This document shows positions 17,023-26,841 of a stretch of 64,000 nt of DNA, piece after piece. The first letter of the stretch is position 1. Every line of letters begins with the position of its first letter. The notes under the pieces are model-generated. The model ran no database searches. It saw only the letters and a list, made by a program, of their open reading frames with translations, and was not told the origin of the DNA. Made by a program: the position numbers and the translations under genes. Source of the DNA: Sphingobium abikonense NBRC 16140 (GTDB lineage: Bacteria; Pseudomonadota; Alphaproteobacteria; Sphingomonadales; Sphingomonadaceae); the NCBI RefSeq assembly GCF_001598335.1, contig NZ_BCYT01000001.1:248001-312000 (forward strand), in the 5' to 3' direction.

Positions 17023-19267
17023 GGGCCGTCACTTTTCCTTTTGGCAGCGCTGACGGCTGCCCCTCTTCCAATTTTTCCAGTGCCCCTGCGGCAAATCGCA
17101 GGGTCACGCATGCGCCGCCGCCTTCGGCATCGTCAAAGCGGATTTCACCAAGATGTTCTTCAACAATCTTCTTGACGATGGCGAGGCCCAGACCCGTGCC
17201 TTTGGTTCGCGTCGTCATATAGGGCTCCAGGATGCGATCCCGTTCGGGCGGCAGGCCAATGCCATCATCGCGAACCGTGATGACAATGTCCTCCCCGTCT
17301 TGGGAAAGCGCCATGCAGACATGCCCTCGCGGACCGCCCGTTTCAGATGCGGATTTAGGTTCAATGGCTTCAACGGCATTCTTTACTATATTCGTGAGCG
17401 CCTGCCCTAGCTGGCGGCGATCACAGACCAGTTCCAAGTCGCTATCGTCCGCCACATATTCAAATCGAATGTCGGGATGGGCCACTTCGTGGAGGAACAA
17501 GGCGTGGCGGGCGATGTCGCCAATCGCCTCGCGACGAAAGACGGGCTTTGGCATCCGCGCGAAAGAGGAAAATTCGTCCACGATCCGCCGAAGATCGCCA
17601 ACCTGGCGCACGATGGTGCCGGTCAGACGGCTGAACGTCGCCTTGTCGCTGGTCACCTCATCGGCATAGCGCCGCTGGAGTCGTTCGGCGGCCAGCTGAA
17701 TGGGGGTCAGGGGGTTCTTGATTTCGTGGGCGATCCGGCGGGCGACGTCGGACCAGGCGGCACGGCGTTGGTCCGACAGTTGCTGAGTAATATCATCAAA
17801 GGTGAGGATGTGGCGCGACGCATCGGCGGCCAGCTTCACGGCAAGGGTTCGAACATCCCCATGGGCGCGCACCTGCACGATGCCGGCGTCCTCACCCGAC
17901 TCCACGAAATCCGCCAGTTCGGGAGAAATATCCGCCAGCCTCCGGCCGACCGGATCATCCTCCTCACCGACCAAAATGGCCGCTGCCGAACTGTTGAGGA
18001 GCAGGATCACGCCCTCCAGGTCGACTGACAGGACGCCTGCACTGACGCCCGACAGGATGGCCTCAATGAAGGCGCGGCGTTCGTCCAACTGACTATTGGC
18101 TGCCACCAAGGCACCGGTTTGCGCTTCCAGGCGCTGCGTCATCCGGTTGAAGGCCGACGCAAGCGTGCCGATTTCGTCGCGGCTGAGCGGACTGGTGACG
18201 CGGGCCGACAAATCACCTGCGGTAATGCGCCGCGCAGCCGTCACCAACTCATTGACCGGGCGCACCATCCAGTCGGCCACCGCCAGGGCGATATAGACGG
18301 CGATCCCGACCAGCAGCAATGAGCCGACGAACAAGGCCACGTTAAAGCGCAACTGAAGCGCGCGCGATTGCGCCGCGAACAGATCATAGTCGGCAATCAC
18401 CTTTTGCGCCCGCTCCACATTGGAGAAGGATGACGTGCCGGCGTTGCGCGTGGCGTAGAGATAGACCTTGCTGTTGGGATAGAGCAGGGTCACGGCCTCG
18501 ACCTGATTGGGGCGCGCCTGCACCACAATATCCTCCCCGGCCGCCAGTCGCCGCACAACGCTGGCTGGCAGCATTTCCGACACCGGGCGATTTTCCGGAT
18601 CGACCGTCGCGGCGGTGCGGGCGATCCCGTCCTTCCCCACCTCGATAATGGCCGACCGGTTCAGCTTTCGCGTGACGACCTGGTAGATATAGCCTTCCGC
18701 AAACCGCGGGCTGGAGACGTCTGTCTGGCTCAGATAATCGCGAAGATCGCCGGCCATGGTCAGCGTCTCGTCGCGTACCTCGCGCAGATTCTGTTCATAA
18801 TAGCCGCGCGCCAGGTCGCTCGCATTTTGCAGCATCCCCCTTGCGCTATCGGAAAACCAGAATTGCACACCATATTGGAACAACAGCGACGCGAAGATGA
18901 CGACCAGCAACATCGGCACGCTCGCGACAATCGAGAATATTGCGACCAGCCGCACATGCAGTTGCCCGTCGCTCCCGATCGCCGACGCGCTGGCCCGGCG
19001 TTTGGCAACGCGGCGCCCGAGCAGAACCAGCAAGGCGATTGCAGGCACCAGGTTCGCGACGAGTAAAAGCGCGACGATCGGGGGCGTCAGCAAGGTGTAG
19101 GATTGACCGTTGCCCGAAAGCAAATGGTAGGTCAGCCCCGCCATGCCCAGAAATAGCGCGAGTGTGACCCCTTCCACCAACGCTGCCAGACGCCCGCCGC
19201 GCAGGAAGGCCGGCATCAGCCTCCGCCACGCTGCGGCCCGCCTGGGGAGGATATTCGCGCCGTTCAT
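17012..19267 (-). CDS. ntrY: Membrane sensor histidine kinase NtrY
   Basis: A sensor kinase of about 751 residues. Three hydrophobic segments in the first 150 residues and another near residue 320 enclose a periplasmic domain. These are followed by HAMP (after the last TM, VNELVTAARRITAGDLSARV), PAS, the phospho-acceptor helix ([15 protein letters not shown]) and the ATPase domain (NIVKNAVEAIE, DDGIGLP, GTGLGLAIV). With NtrX it regulates nitrogen, redox and envelope genes in alphaproteobacteria. I prefer the ATG at 19267 (protein starting MNGANILPRR); an in-frame GTG at 19306 would add 13 residues, and neither has a strong ribosome site. Confidence 0.94.
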   Translation of the reverse strand: MNGANILPRRAAAWRRLMPAFLRGGRLAALVEGVTLALFLGMAGLTYHLLSGNGQSYTLLTPPIVALLLVANLVPAIALLVLLGRRVAKRRASASAIGSDGQLHVRLVAIFSIVASVPMLLVVIFASLLFQYGVQFWFSDSARGMLQNASDLARGYYEQNLREVRDETLTMAGDLRDYLSQTDVSSPRFAEGYIYQVVTRKLNRSAIIEVGKDGIARTAATVDPENRPVSEMLPASVVRRLAAGEDIVVQARPNQVEAVTLLYPNSKVYLYATRNAGTSSFSNVERAQKVIADYDLFAAQSRALQLRFNVALFVGSLLLVGIAVYIALAVADWMVRPVNELVTAARRITAGDLSARVTSPLSRDEIGTLASAFNRMTQRLEAQTGALVAANSQLDERRAFIEAILSGVSAGVLSVDLEGVILLLNSSAAAILVGEEDDPVGRRLADISPELADFVESGEDAGIVQVRAHGDVRTLAVKLAADASRHILTFDDITQQLSDQRRAAWSDVARRIAHEIKNPLTPIQLAAERLQRRYADEVTSDKATFSRLTGTIVRQVGDLRRIVDEFSSFARMPKPVFRREAIGDIARHALFLHEVAHPDIRFEYVADDSDLELVCDRRQLGQALTNIVKNAVEAIEPKSASETGGPRGHVCMALSQDGEDIVITVRDDGIGLPPERDRILEPYMTTRTKGTGLGLAIVKKIVEEHLGEIRFDDAEGGGACVTLRFAAGALEKLEEGQPSALPKGKVTAHGA

Positions 19268-19378
19268 AGTGGCTTTGTTACAACAAGCCCGTGCCCGTTC
19301 AAACACAGTATTTCATCGGAGCGCCGTCGCTGGTCGATGCCACCCGTCACTTCGTCCTGCCAAGGGATCTGATCAGAG

Positions 19379-20824
19379 TCAGTCGCCCATGCGAAGCTGC
19401 AGGGGATCAAGGCCGTAATCGGTCAGCTTCTTGCGCAAGGTATTGCGATTGATACCGAGCAAGCCGGCAGCCCGGATCTGGTTGCCATCCACGCTGGACA
19501 GCACCTCTTCCAGCAGGACCGGCTCTACCACTGCGAGCAGATCATCATGTAGCGCCCGTTGCGGCCGGGTTATGCCGATACCCAATTGCCGCTTGGCCCA
19601 GTCCCGGACCGCATGCACCAGTTGATCGGCCGGCGCGATAGTGTCGGCGGGCCCATGTTCGATCGGCAGCATATGCCGTAACATGTCGGCAGTGATCACA
19701 TTTTCCCGGCTCAGCACGGACAGTCGCTGCATCATATTCTGTAGTTCGCGGACATTGCCGGGCCAATGCCATGCCATCAGCAATTGCGCTGCGTCATCGG
19801 CCAGCGCCTTGCGGGGAAGGCCATCCTGCGCGGCGCGGTCCAGAAAATGGCGCGCCAGAAGCATTACATCCTCTCGCCGTTCACGCAGAGGCGGGAGCGC
19901 GATCGGGACGACATTCAGCCGGTAGTAAAGGTCCTGCCGAAAACGCCCATCTTCAATCAGTTGCGGCAGATGCTTGTTGGTCGCCGCGATGATTCGGACG
20001 TTCACTCTGACCGGCTTTGAGCCACCCACGGTCGTCACTTCACCCGATTGCAATACGCGCAGCAGGCGCGTTTGCGCTTCCATCGGCATGTCGCCAATCT
20101 CGTCGAGAAACAGTGTGCCACCCTGCGCCTGTTCAAATTTGCCGGCAGTCCTGGCATGCGCCCCGGTAAAGGCGCCCTTTTCATAGCCGAACAGCTCCGC
20201 CTCGATCAGCTCGCGCGGGATTGCGGCCATGTTGATCGCAATGAAGGGCTTGGTCCGGCGCTTCCCCAGGCTGTGAATCGCTTCAGCGACCAGTTCCTTT
20301 CCGGTTCCCGATTCCCCCAGCACCAGGATCGACAGGTCGTTGGACAAAACGCGCGCGATAGTGCGATAAACCTCCTGCATCGCGGGCGAACGGCCTACGA
20401 GCGGCAATCCATCATGGGGCAGGTCACCCTGATCGTCCGCTCCTTCTGCGGCAGCGCGCGTGCCCAGCGCGTCGGAAACGGCGCGCGTGAGTTCGTTCAA
20501 GTCGAACGGCTTGGGCAGATATTCGAAGGCGCCCTTTTCGGTCGCGCGGATCGCGGTGTTGAGCGTGTTCTGTGCTGAAAGAATGATGACATTGAGGTCA
20601 GGGTTGCGTTCTAGAATATCGGCTACGGAGTCCAGTCCGTCGCCATCAGGCAGCATGACGTCAGTGATGAGGACGTCGGGCGAAAAACTGTCCATCAGGG
20701 CGGCGCGTTCGCGAATGGACGCGGCGGTCTTCACCTTATGCCCCTGCCGCCGCAGCGCTTCGCCGACGACGACGCAGATCGCGGGATCGTCATCGACGAC
20801 CAGGATGGCGCCCGACGCCCTCAT
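19379..20824 (-). CDS. ntrC: Nitrogen regulation response regulator NtrC (sigma-54 activator)
   Basis: A 481-residue enhancer-binding protein. The receiver domain has Asp55 (DVLITDVMLPDGDG) and Lys105 (LPKPF). The AAA+ domain has Walker A GESGTGKE at 170-177, an intact GAFTGA at 217-222 for sigma-54 contact, and GTLFLDEIGDM. The C-terminal Fis helix-turn-helix is NQIRAAGLLGINRNTLRKKL. It is phosphorylated by NtrB under nitrogen limitation and turns on nitrogen-assimilation promoters. Its start overlaps the ntrB stop by one base. Confidence 0.97.
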   Translation of the reverse strand: MRASGAILVVDDDPAICVVVGEALRRQGHKVKTAASIRERAALMDSFSPDVLITDVMLPDGDGLDSVADILERNPDLNVIILSAQNTLNTAIRATEKGAFEYLPKPFDLNELTRAVSDALGTRAAAEGADDQGDLPHDGLPLVGRSPAMQEVYRTIARVLSNDLSILVLGESGTGKELVAEAIHSLGKRRTKPFIAINMAAIPRELIEAELFGYEKGAFTGAHARTAGKFEQAQGGTLFLDEIGDMPMEAQTRLLRVLQSGEVTTVGGSKPVRVNVRIIAATNKHLPQLIEDGRFRQDLYYRLNVVPIALPPLRERREDVMLLARHFLDRAAQDGLPRKALADDAAQLLMAWHWPGNVRELQNMMQRLSVLSRENVITADMLRHMLPIEHGPADTIAPADQLVHAVRDWAKRQLGIGITRPQRALHDDLLAVVEPVLLEEVLSSVDGNQIRAAGLLGINRNTLRKKLTDYGLDPLQLRMGD

Positions 20825-21933
20825 TATGCCATTCCCATCGGGAGCAATATCCTGAAGCTGGACTCTCCAGCTTCGGTATCGCGCGCATATTGGACGAAGC
20901 CGTTCATGTCGCGCACCAGCTTGTCGACCAGTGCTAGGCCGAGCCCCTGCCCGTCCCGCTTCCCGGTGATGAACGGGTTGAAGAGATGGTCGAGGATATG
21001 CTCAGGTACGCCCGGACCATTGTCGATGACTAGGATTTCGATCGGCAGCACCGCGCTGCCCCTGCCACTACCAGTCACGACCGAAACGCCATGGCGGAAA
21101 GCCGTTTCGACCCGGATGACTGGCTTTGCCACATGATCCAGGGCTTCGGCTGCATTTTTTAGCAGGTTGATCATGACCTGCACCAGCGCATCGTCATTGA
21201 TCGTGGCAAATGGCAAAGATGGATCATAATGTTTTATGATATTGATATTTTTGGCAAATCCTGCGGCCGCAATTCCAGCGGCGCGATCAATCAGCGGGTA
21301 GATGTTACCGGGGCGGCATTCCAGGGTACGATCGGTGGTGAAATCCTGCATCCGGTCGATCAATGCCGCGATCCGATCCACTTCGTTGCAGATGAGCTGC
21401 GTCAGCGCCGCATCGCGCCCGTCCTGCCCGGATTCCAGCAGTTGCGCCGCGCCGCGAATACCTGACAGGGGATTTTTGATCTCATGCGCCAGGATGGCGG
21501 CCGCCCCCATGGCGGACCGCGCGCCACCGGCCGACCCGCGATGGCCGATCTTGCGCGCCTGGCTTTGCGCGTGGATCGACACCACGCGCCAGCCGTCATG
21601 ATCCACGATCGGAGAGATCAGCAGGTCGACTTCCATTTCCGCCGTACGGCCGGCATGAACCTTGATGTCATAGGCCGCGACTGCCTTGCTGCTATGCCAA
21701 ATATCGAAACGCGCGCCGGCTTCGGCGATCCGAATGGTGCGCGCCACGTCGCTGCCGATGATCGCGGAGCGCGCCATGTTGAGCAGCGTCTCGGCGCGGA
21801 CATTGGCGTCCGCGATGCTGTTGTCCGGTCTGACGATCAGGGTCGCGACCGGCAACGCGGTCATCTGCTCCGCCAGCGATGGTCCGTCCTGCGCGACGCG
21901 GAGCGGCGGGACCGACGTCAGGGCGCTGGTCAT
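20824..21933 (-). CDS. ntrB: Nitrogen regulation sensor kinase NtrB (GlnL)
   Basis: A soluble 369-residue kinase/phosphatase that acts on NtrC and is normally controlled by the PII protein. An N-terminal PAS domain (about 20-130) is followed by the H-box [19 protein letters not shown], the N-box [14 protein letters not shown], and the G boxes VIDNGPGVP and GQGLGLALV. No membrane segment is present, as expected for NtrB. It overlaps dusB by 4 bases (ATGA) and ntrC by one base, so dusB-ntrB-ntrC form one translationally coupled unit. Confidence 0.96.
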   Translation of the reverse strand: MTSALTSVPPLRVAQDGPSLAEQMTALPVATLIVRPDNSIADANVRAETLLNMARSAIIGSDVARTIRIAEAGARFDIWHSSKAVAAYDIKVHAGRTAEMEVDLLISPIVDHDGWRVVSIHAQSQARKIGHRGSAGGARSAMGAAAILAHEIKNPLSGIRGAAQLLESGQDGRDAALTQLICNEVDRIAALIDRMQDFTTDRTLECRPGNIYPLIDRAAGIAAAGFAKNINIIKHYDPSLPFATINDDALVQVMINLLKNAAEALDHVAKPVIRVETAFRHGVSVVTGSGRGSAVLPIEILVIDNGPGVPEHILDHLFNPFITGKRDGQGLGLALVDKLVRDMNGFVQYARDTEAGESSFRILLPMGMA

Positions 21934-22952
21934 GCCGCCTTGCGCAGATCCGTCGGACCCAGACCGCTGGCGATGAGCGGTTCATAGAAGCGGGCGAGCA
22001 TATCGAGCACGTTGTCGGCATCGGGCTCTTTGTTGACGGCGTTGCGGAATTCCGCCGATCCCGTCAGGCCCTTAGTATACCAGCCGATATGCTTACGCGC
22101 CATATTAACGCCGGTATGCCTGTCATAATGATCCAGCATTGCGAGATAATGCTCTACGATTACGCGATATTGTTCCTCGAGCGACGGATCGGGCAAACGC
22201 GTTCCGTCCGTCAGCCAGGCCATGACCTGACCGATCAGCCATGGACGGCCATAGGCGCCACGCCCGATCATCACGCCATCGGCACCGCTCTGCTCCAGCG
22301 CCGTGTCGGCGTCATCGACTGAACAGATATCGCCGTTGACGATGACGGGCAGCTTCACCGCATCCTTGACCTTGCGGACAAAGGCCCAGTCGGCCGACCC
22401 CTTGTACATCTGGTTGCGGGTGCGGCCATGCACCGTGATCAGCTTTGCGCCCAGATCCTCGGCGATATGCGCCAGTTCCGGCGCATTGAGGCTGGAATGA
22501 TCCCAGCCCATGCGCATTTTGACGGTCACCGGCACATCCACCGCCTCAACCGTCGCCTTGATAAGCGACGCCGCGAGCGGGAGGTCGCGCATCAGGGCGC
22601 TGCCGGCGTCACCATTGACGACCTTCTTGACCGGGCACCCCATGTTGATGTCGATAATGGCCGCGCCGCGATCGGCATTGAGCTTGGCGGCTTCGGCCAT
22701 TTCCTTGGGTGAACAGCCGGCCAATTGCATGGACACCGGTTCCTCCAGCGGGTGCCAGGCGGCCTTTTGCAGCGACTGGCGGGTTTCACGGATCATTGCC
22801 GCCGATGCGATCATCTCCGTGACGTTGAGGCCCGATCCGTAGCGGCGCACCAATGTCCGGAACGGCATGTCGGTGACGCCGGTCATCGGCGCCAGAACGA
22901 CGGGCATGTCGATGGTCACCGGACCGATGGAGATGGGAGAGAGCCTGCGCAT
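21930..22952 (-). CDS. dusB: tRNA-dihydrouridine synthase DusB (NifR3)
   Basis: An FMN enzyme of 340 residues that reduces uridine to dihydrouridine in the tRNA D-loop. Family marks are [13 protein letters not shown], the active-site cysteine in [33 protein letters not shown] and the FMN-phosphate loop [16 protein letters not shown]. It opens the conserved nifR3-ntrB-ntrC series, first described in rhizobia and Rhodobacter. It is transcribed away from ispDF with a 119-base shared upstream region. Confidence 0.96.
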   Translation of the reverse strand: MRRLSPISIGPVTIDMPVVLAPMTGVTDMPFRTLVRRYGSGLNVTEMIASAAMIRETRQSLQKAAWHPLEEPVSMQLAGCSPKEMAEAAKLNADRGAAIIDINMGCPVKKVVNGDAGSALMRDLPLAASLIKATVEAVDVPVTVKMRMGWDHSSLNAPELAHIAEDLGAKLITVHGRTRNQMYKGSADWAFVRKVKDAVKLPVIVNGDICSVDDADTALEQSGADGVMIGRGAYGRPWLIGQVMAWLTDGTRLPDPSLEEQYRVIVEHYLAMLDHYDRHTGVNMARKHIGWYTKGLTGSAEFRNAVNKEPDADNVLDMLARFYEPLIASGLGPTDLRKAA

Positions 22953-23071
22953 GATCTTTACTTCATAATGTGCCTAAAAAACAGGCAGCCTGTAGCGGAA
23001 TTGGCAGGGTCCGACAAGCGCCGTGGCCTGTCCCCCTTCCGAACGCTCGCCGGACCGGCTATGCGCCGCGC
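22953..23071. promoter_or_regulatory. Divergent upstream region of dusB-ntr and ispDF
   Basis: A 119-base gap between divergent ATG codons. It must hold the promoter of the ntr series and probably that of ispDF. I see no clear sigma-70 or sigma-54 consensus. Confidence 0.35.
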
Positions 23072-24238
23072 ATGAGCTTATCCCCCAAAGTCGCGGCCCT
23101 GATCGTCGCTGCTGGTCAAGGCAGCCGCATCGGCGGACCTTTGCCGAAGCAATATCGCGCCATTGCGGGCAAGCCCGTCCTGGTGCACGCCCATGATGCG
23201 CTTGCCAGTCACAAGGCGGTCGACGCGATTTTCGTTGTCGTCGCAACGGGTCGGAAGGATGCTGCGCAGGCGATGCTCGGCGCGGATGTTCAATTGGTCA
23301 CGGGCGCGGACAGCCGCCAAGGGTCGGTATATGCCGGGCTGGAGGCAATAGCCGTGGCGGGCGGCGCGGACGTCGTCCTGATCCATGATGCGGCCCGCCC
23401 CTTTCTTCCCCAGTCGGTGATCGATCGGCTTTTGGATGCGCTGACGGAAAAGCACGGTGCGATTCCGGTCCTGCCTGTCTCCGACACGCTGGTGCGCGGA
23501 GCAAGCGATGTCATGGCCGATACGGTGGATCGCGCGCAATTATATCGGGTCCAGACGCCGCAAGCCTTTCGCTTTGCGGCCATATTTGACGCGCATCGCG
23601 CTTGGGACGGAGCGCGCGAAGCGACCGACGATGCCCAGATCCTGCGCGCCCATGGTCATGACGTCATGTTGGTGCGAGGCGATGAAAGGCTTGGGAAATT
23701 GACCTACGAACCGGATTTTGCCCGTGCCGAAGCCATGCTCGCGCCCGCAGGGGTCACGCGCGTGGGTATGGGATATGACGTGCATCGGCTTGCCGAGGGC
23801 GAGCCCCTGTGGCTGGGTGGTGTTCTTGTTCCCCATGATCGCGGTCTGGCCGGCCACAGCGATGCGGACGTCGCCCTCCATGCGATCGTCGACGCGGTGC
23901 TGGGCGCGCTGGGGGATGGCGATATTGGCAGCCATTTTCCGCCATCCGATCCGCAATGGCGCGGCGTATCCTCCGATCGCTTCCTTGCCCACGCGCGCGA
24001 CCGGGTGGCGGCGCGTCGCGGCCGGATTGACCATGTCGACCTGACCATCATCTGCGAAGCGCCCAAGATCGGTCCGCACCGCGACGCCATGCGTCAGCGG
24101 ATTGCGGACATTCTGGCCGTGCCGCTCGACCGGGTCAGCGTGAAGGCCACGACAACCGAGCAACTGGGTTTTGCGGGCCGGCGCGAAGGCATCGCCGCAC
24201 AGGCGGTTGCCACCCTCTCCCTCCCCGCGCTATCCTGA
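23072..24238 (+). CDS. ispDF: Bifunctional IspD/IspF of the MEP isoprenoid pathway
   Basis: One 388-residue chain for two non-adjacent MEP-pathway steps. The N-terminal half is 2-C-methyl-D-erythritol 4-phosphate cytidylyltransferase (AALIVAAGQGSRIGG.LPKQY, VLIHDAARPF). The C-terminal half, from GYDVHRL at about residue 231, is 2-C-methyl-D-erythritol 2,4-cyclodiphosphate synthase (DVHRL metal site, GHSDADVALHAIVDAVLGA, GDIGSHFPPSD, KATTTEQLGF). The fusion is normal in alphaproteobacteria. The ATG at 23072 is chosen because the core starts six residues later; an upstream in-frame start would add 34 residues without similarity. Confidence 0.96.
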   Translation: MSLSPKVAALIVAAGQGSRIGGPLPKQYRAIAGKPVLVHAHDALASHKAVDAIFVVVATGRKDAAQAMLGADVQLVTGADSRQGSVYAGLEAIAVAGGADVVLIHDAARPFLPQSVIDRLLDALTEKHGAIPVLPVSDTLVRGASDVMADTVDRAQLYRVQTPQAFRFAAIFDAHRAWDGAREATDDAQILRAHGHDVMLVRGDERLGKLTYEPDFARAEAMLAPAGVTRVGMGYDVHRLAEGEPLWLGGVLVPHDRGLAGHSDADVALHAIVDAVLGALGDGDIGSHFPPSDPQWRGVSSDRFLAHARDRVAARRGRIDHVDLTIICEAPKIGPHRDAMRQRIADILAVPLDRVSVKATTTEQLGFAGRREGIAAQAVATLSLPALS

Positions 24239-24242
24239 CGCC

Positions 24243-24755
24243 ATGCCCGATACCGTCCTCCCGGCCCAATTGGTCGAACTCGCCGAAAAGGTCATCATTG
24301 CCAACCGCCGCGCCGGACGCACGGTGGCCGTAGCCGAAAGCTGCACGGGCGGCCTTGTGTCCGCAGCACTGACCGAGATCGCGGGTTCATCCGACGTGTT
24401 TGAGGCAGGATTTGTCACCTATTCCAACGACATGAAGGCGGAACTTCTCAAGGTCTCGCATGATGTGCTGGATACGTTCGGCGCTGTGTCGATCGCCACC
24501 GCCTGGGCGATGGCGCAGGGCGCGCTGAAACAAAGCCATGCCGATGTCGCCGTCGCGATCACAGGAATCGCGGGACCAGGAGGCGGCACCGAGCAGAAGC
24601 CGGTCGGCACGGTCGTCTTCGCGCGCGCCGAACGCGGCGCCAGCCCGGAAAAGGTCGTCGCCGACATGCGGCATTTCGATAATGACGGCCGGGGCGGCGT
24701 CCGCCTTCAGGCGGCGCTGTGCGCGCTGGAACTGCTGCTGCCGGGCGAGCCGTAA
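24243..24755 (+). CDS. CinA C-terminal domain protein (nicotinamide-nucleotide amidase, PncC type)
   Basis: A 170-residue protein with only the C-terminal amidohydrolase domain of CinA. The family motif VAESCTGGLVSAALTEIAGSS is near residue 25, followed by GAVSIATAWAMA and ITGIAGPGGGTEQKPVGTV. PncC deamidates nicotinamide mononucleotide and so salvages pyridine nucleotides. It starts 4 bases after ispDF and is probably in the same transcript. Its last 49 bases overlap the convergent end of the ratA-like gene. Confidence 0.9.
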   Translation: MPDTVLPAQLVELAEKVIIANRRAGRTVAVAESCTGGLVSAALTEIAGSSDVFEAGFVTYSNDMKAELLKVSHDVLDTFGAVSIATAWAMAQGALKQSHADVAVAITGIAGPGGGTEQKPVGTVVFARAERGASPEKVVADMRHFDNDGRGGVRLQAALCALELLLPGEP

Positions 24756-25177
24756 AGCGCGGCAGCGCGCTCTTCGAACGCGCCGATCATCTTGCGCAGC
24801 GCTTTGTCGAAAAACTGCCCGGCCAGCATTTCGAAGATGCGGTTCTTGAATTCGAACTCCACCTCGAAATCGACCAGCACGCCGCCCTGCCCGTCATCGC
24901 GAAATTGCCATTCATTGTGCAGATGCTTGAGCGGACCGTCGAGATAATCCACTCGCACATGATCGGGCCGCTCCTTGAGCACCCGCGAGGTGAAGCTTTC
25001 CTTGATCCCCTTGAAGCCGACGATCATGTCGGCGACCATTTCCGTCTCCCCGTCCTTGCGCACGCGGATCGCGCTCACCCAAGGCAGGAATTCGGGATAG
25101 GCCGCCACGTTAGACACCAGGTCGAACATCTGGGCAGGCGTGTAAGGAAGATGACGCGTTTCGTTGTGACGGGGCAT
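24707..25177 (-). CDS. RatA/COQ10 family protein (START-like, ubiquinone-linked)
   Basis: A 156-residue START/polyketide-cyclase-like protein. The N-terminus RHLPYTPAQMFDLVSNVAAYPEFLPW and the later GGVLVDFEVEFEFKNRIFEM match the COQ10/RatA family, which binds ubiquinone or its precursors and supports respiration. In E. coli RatA was also reported to block ribosome subunit joining, so the exact role is open. The start MPRHNE at 25177 is preferred over one 15 codons upstream that would run into lipA. It is 7 bases behind lipA, and the lipA-ratA pair is common in alphaproteobacteria. Confidence 0.88.
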   Translation of the reverse strand: MPRHNETRHLPYTPAQMFDLVSNVAAYPEFLPWVSAIRVRKDGETEMVADMIVGFKGIKESFTSRVLKERPDHVRVDYLDGPLKHLHNEWQFRDDGQGGVLVDFEVEFEFKNRIFEMLAGQFFDKALRKMIGAFEERAAALYGSPGSSSSSAHSAA

Positions 25178-25184
25178 GGCGCAG

Positions 25185-26126
25185 TCAGGCTTTCGCCGCA
25201 GCCTTGGCAAGCTGCGCCTCACGCGCCGCCTTCATCTCGGCGAAATCCTTGCCGGCATGATAGCTGGACCGGGTGAGCGGGCTGGACGCGACTTGCAGGA
25301 ACCCCTTGGCGCGCGCGATGCCGGCATAGGCGTTGAATGCGGCAGGCGTCACAAACTCCATTACCTTGGCATGTTTTGGGGTAGGCTGGAGATATTGGCC
25401 CATGGTCAGGAAATCGATGTCGGCCGAACGCATGTCGTCCATCACCTGATGCACCTCCAGCCGCTCCTCGCCCAGTCCCAGCATGATGCCGGACTTGGTG
25501 AAGATAGACGGATCGAGTTTCTTGACCGTCTCCAGCAGGCGCAGCGATGCATAATAGCGCGCGCCCGGCCGGATGGTCGGATAGAGGCGCGGCACGGTTT
25601 CCAGATTATGGTTATAGACGTCCGGCCGGGCAGCGACGATCATTTCCACCGCCCGCTCATGCTTGTTGCGAAAATCGGGCGTCAATATCTCGATGGTCGT
25701 GTTCGGCGTCGTACGGCGCAGGGCCTCGATCACCTTCACGAACTGGCTCGCACCACCATCGGGCAGATCGTCGCGATCGACCGACGTGATGACAATATGC
25801 TCCAGTCCCATCTCTGCGCAGGCATCCGCTAGATTTTGCGGTTCGTTGGGATCGACCTTGCGCGGCATGCCAGTCTTGACGTTGCAGAAGGCGCAGGCGC
25901 GGGTGCACACGTCCCCCAATATCATGACCGTCGCATGCTTCTTGGTCCAGCACTCGCCGATATTGGGACAGGCCGCTTCCTCGCACACGGTTGCCAACTT
26001 CTTGTCCCGCATCAACTGGCGCGTCTCATTGTAGCCCTTGCTGGTCGGGGCCTTGACGCGAATCCAGTCGGGCTTGCGGGCGCGCTCGGGCTGGGCCGGC
26101 GCCGTCATGGGGGAAAGCTCGTTCAT
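25185..26126 (-). CDS. lipA: Lipoyl synthase
   Basis: A radical-SAM enzyme of 313 residues that inserts two sulfurs into the octanoyl group on lipoyl domains. The auxiliary cluster cysteines ([13 protein letters not shown]48/C53/C59) and the radical SAM CxxxCxxC (CTRACAFC, C74/C78/C81) are intact, as is the C-terminal RSSYHAG with the cluster-ligand serine. The ATG at 26126 gives the usual length; a longer in-frame start would add 22 residues. Confidence 0.96.
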   Translation of the reverse strand: MNELSPMTAPAQPERARKPDWIRVKAPTSKGYNETRQLMRDKKLATVCEEAACPNIGECWTKKHATVMILGDVCTRACAFCNVKTGMPRKVDPNEPQNLADACAEMGLEHIVITSVDRDDLPDGGASQFVKVIEALRRTTPNTTIEILTPDFRNKHERAVEMIVAARPDVYNHNLETVPRLYPTIRPGARYYASLRLLETVKKLDPSIFTKSGIMLGLGEERLEVHQVMDDMRSADIDFLTMGQYLQPTPKHAKVMEFVTPAAFNAYAGIARAKGFLQVASSPLTRSSYHAGKDFAEMKAAREAQLAKAAAKA

Positions 26127-26190
26127 GGGCACCAGATAGCGATGCGGGCCCGCTCTTGCCAGTGCAGAGTTTGTCAGGCACATCGTCGCC

Positions 26191-26832
26191 ATGATCGACT
26201 TTGCCGAAATGCTGGCGGGCTACCGCCGTTTCCGCGAAACCGGCTGGGCGCAGCAGCGCGAACGCTGGGATGAACTCAATGAAGGGCAGAGCCCCCGGGT
26301 GATGGTGATCGCCTGCTCCGACAGCCGGGTCGACCCCGCACAGATTTTCGACACAAGTCCCGGCGAAATCTTTGTCGTGCGCAATGTCGCCGCGCTCGTC
26401 CCGCCCTTCGAAACGACGCCCGGACGCCATGGCGTATCGGCCGCGCTGGAATTTGCGGTACAGGTGCTCAAAGTTGGCGAGATCGTGGTCATGGGCCATG
26501 GCAAATGCGGTGGTTGCAAGGCCGCGCTGAGCGGTGATCTGAAAGGCGCCCCCCCGGGCGAGGGCGGCTTCATCCACAACTGGATCGAACTGCTGGATGA
26601 CGCTCGCGAGACGGTCTTGGACCATTATGGCGAGCGCCGCGACCGGGAGGTTGAACGGGCGATGGAGCAGCAAGGCGTAAAGGTGAGCCTCGCCAATCTG
26701 CGCAGCTTCCCCTGCGTGCGAGAAAAGGAAAAGGCGGGAGAGCTAAAGCTCATTGGCAGTTTCTTTGCAATTGCAGACGGGCAGCTTCACATATTGGACG
26801 AGGCAAGCGGCGCCTTCACCCCGGCTGCCTGA
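26191..26832 (+). CDS. Beta-class carbonic anhydrase
   Basis: Interconverts CO2 and bicarbonate. The 213-residue protein has the zinc site Cys42-(Asp44)-Arg46 in ACSDSRVDP and His103/Cys106 in GHGKCGGC, with the usual [10 protein letters not shown] between. There is no signal peptide, so it is cytosolic. It starts 64 bases from the divergent lipA and is followed after 9 bases by the NYN-domain gene. Confidence 0.95.
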   Translation: MIDFAEMLAGYRRFRETGWAQQRERWDELNEGQSPRVMVIACSDSRVDPAQIFDTSPGEIFVVRNVAALVPPFETTPGRHGVSAALEFAVQVLKVGEIVVMGHGKCGGCKAALSGDLKGAPPGEGGFIHNWIELLDDARETVLDHYGERRDREVERAMEQQGVKVSLANLRSFPCVREKEKAGELKLIGSFFAIADGQLHILDEASGAFTPAA

Positions 26833-26841
26833 CACAAGGAT

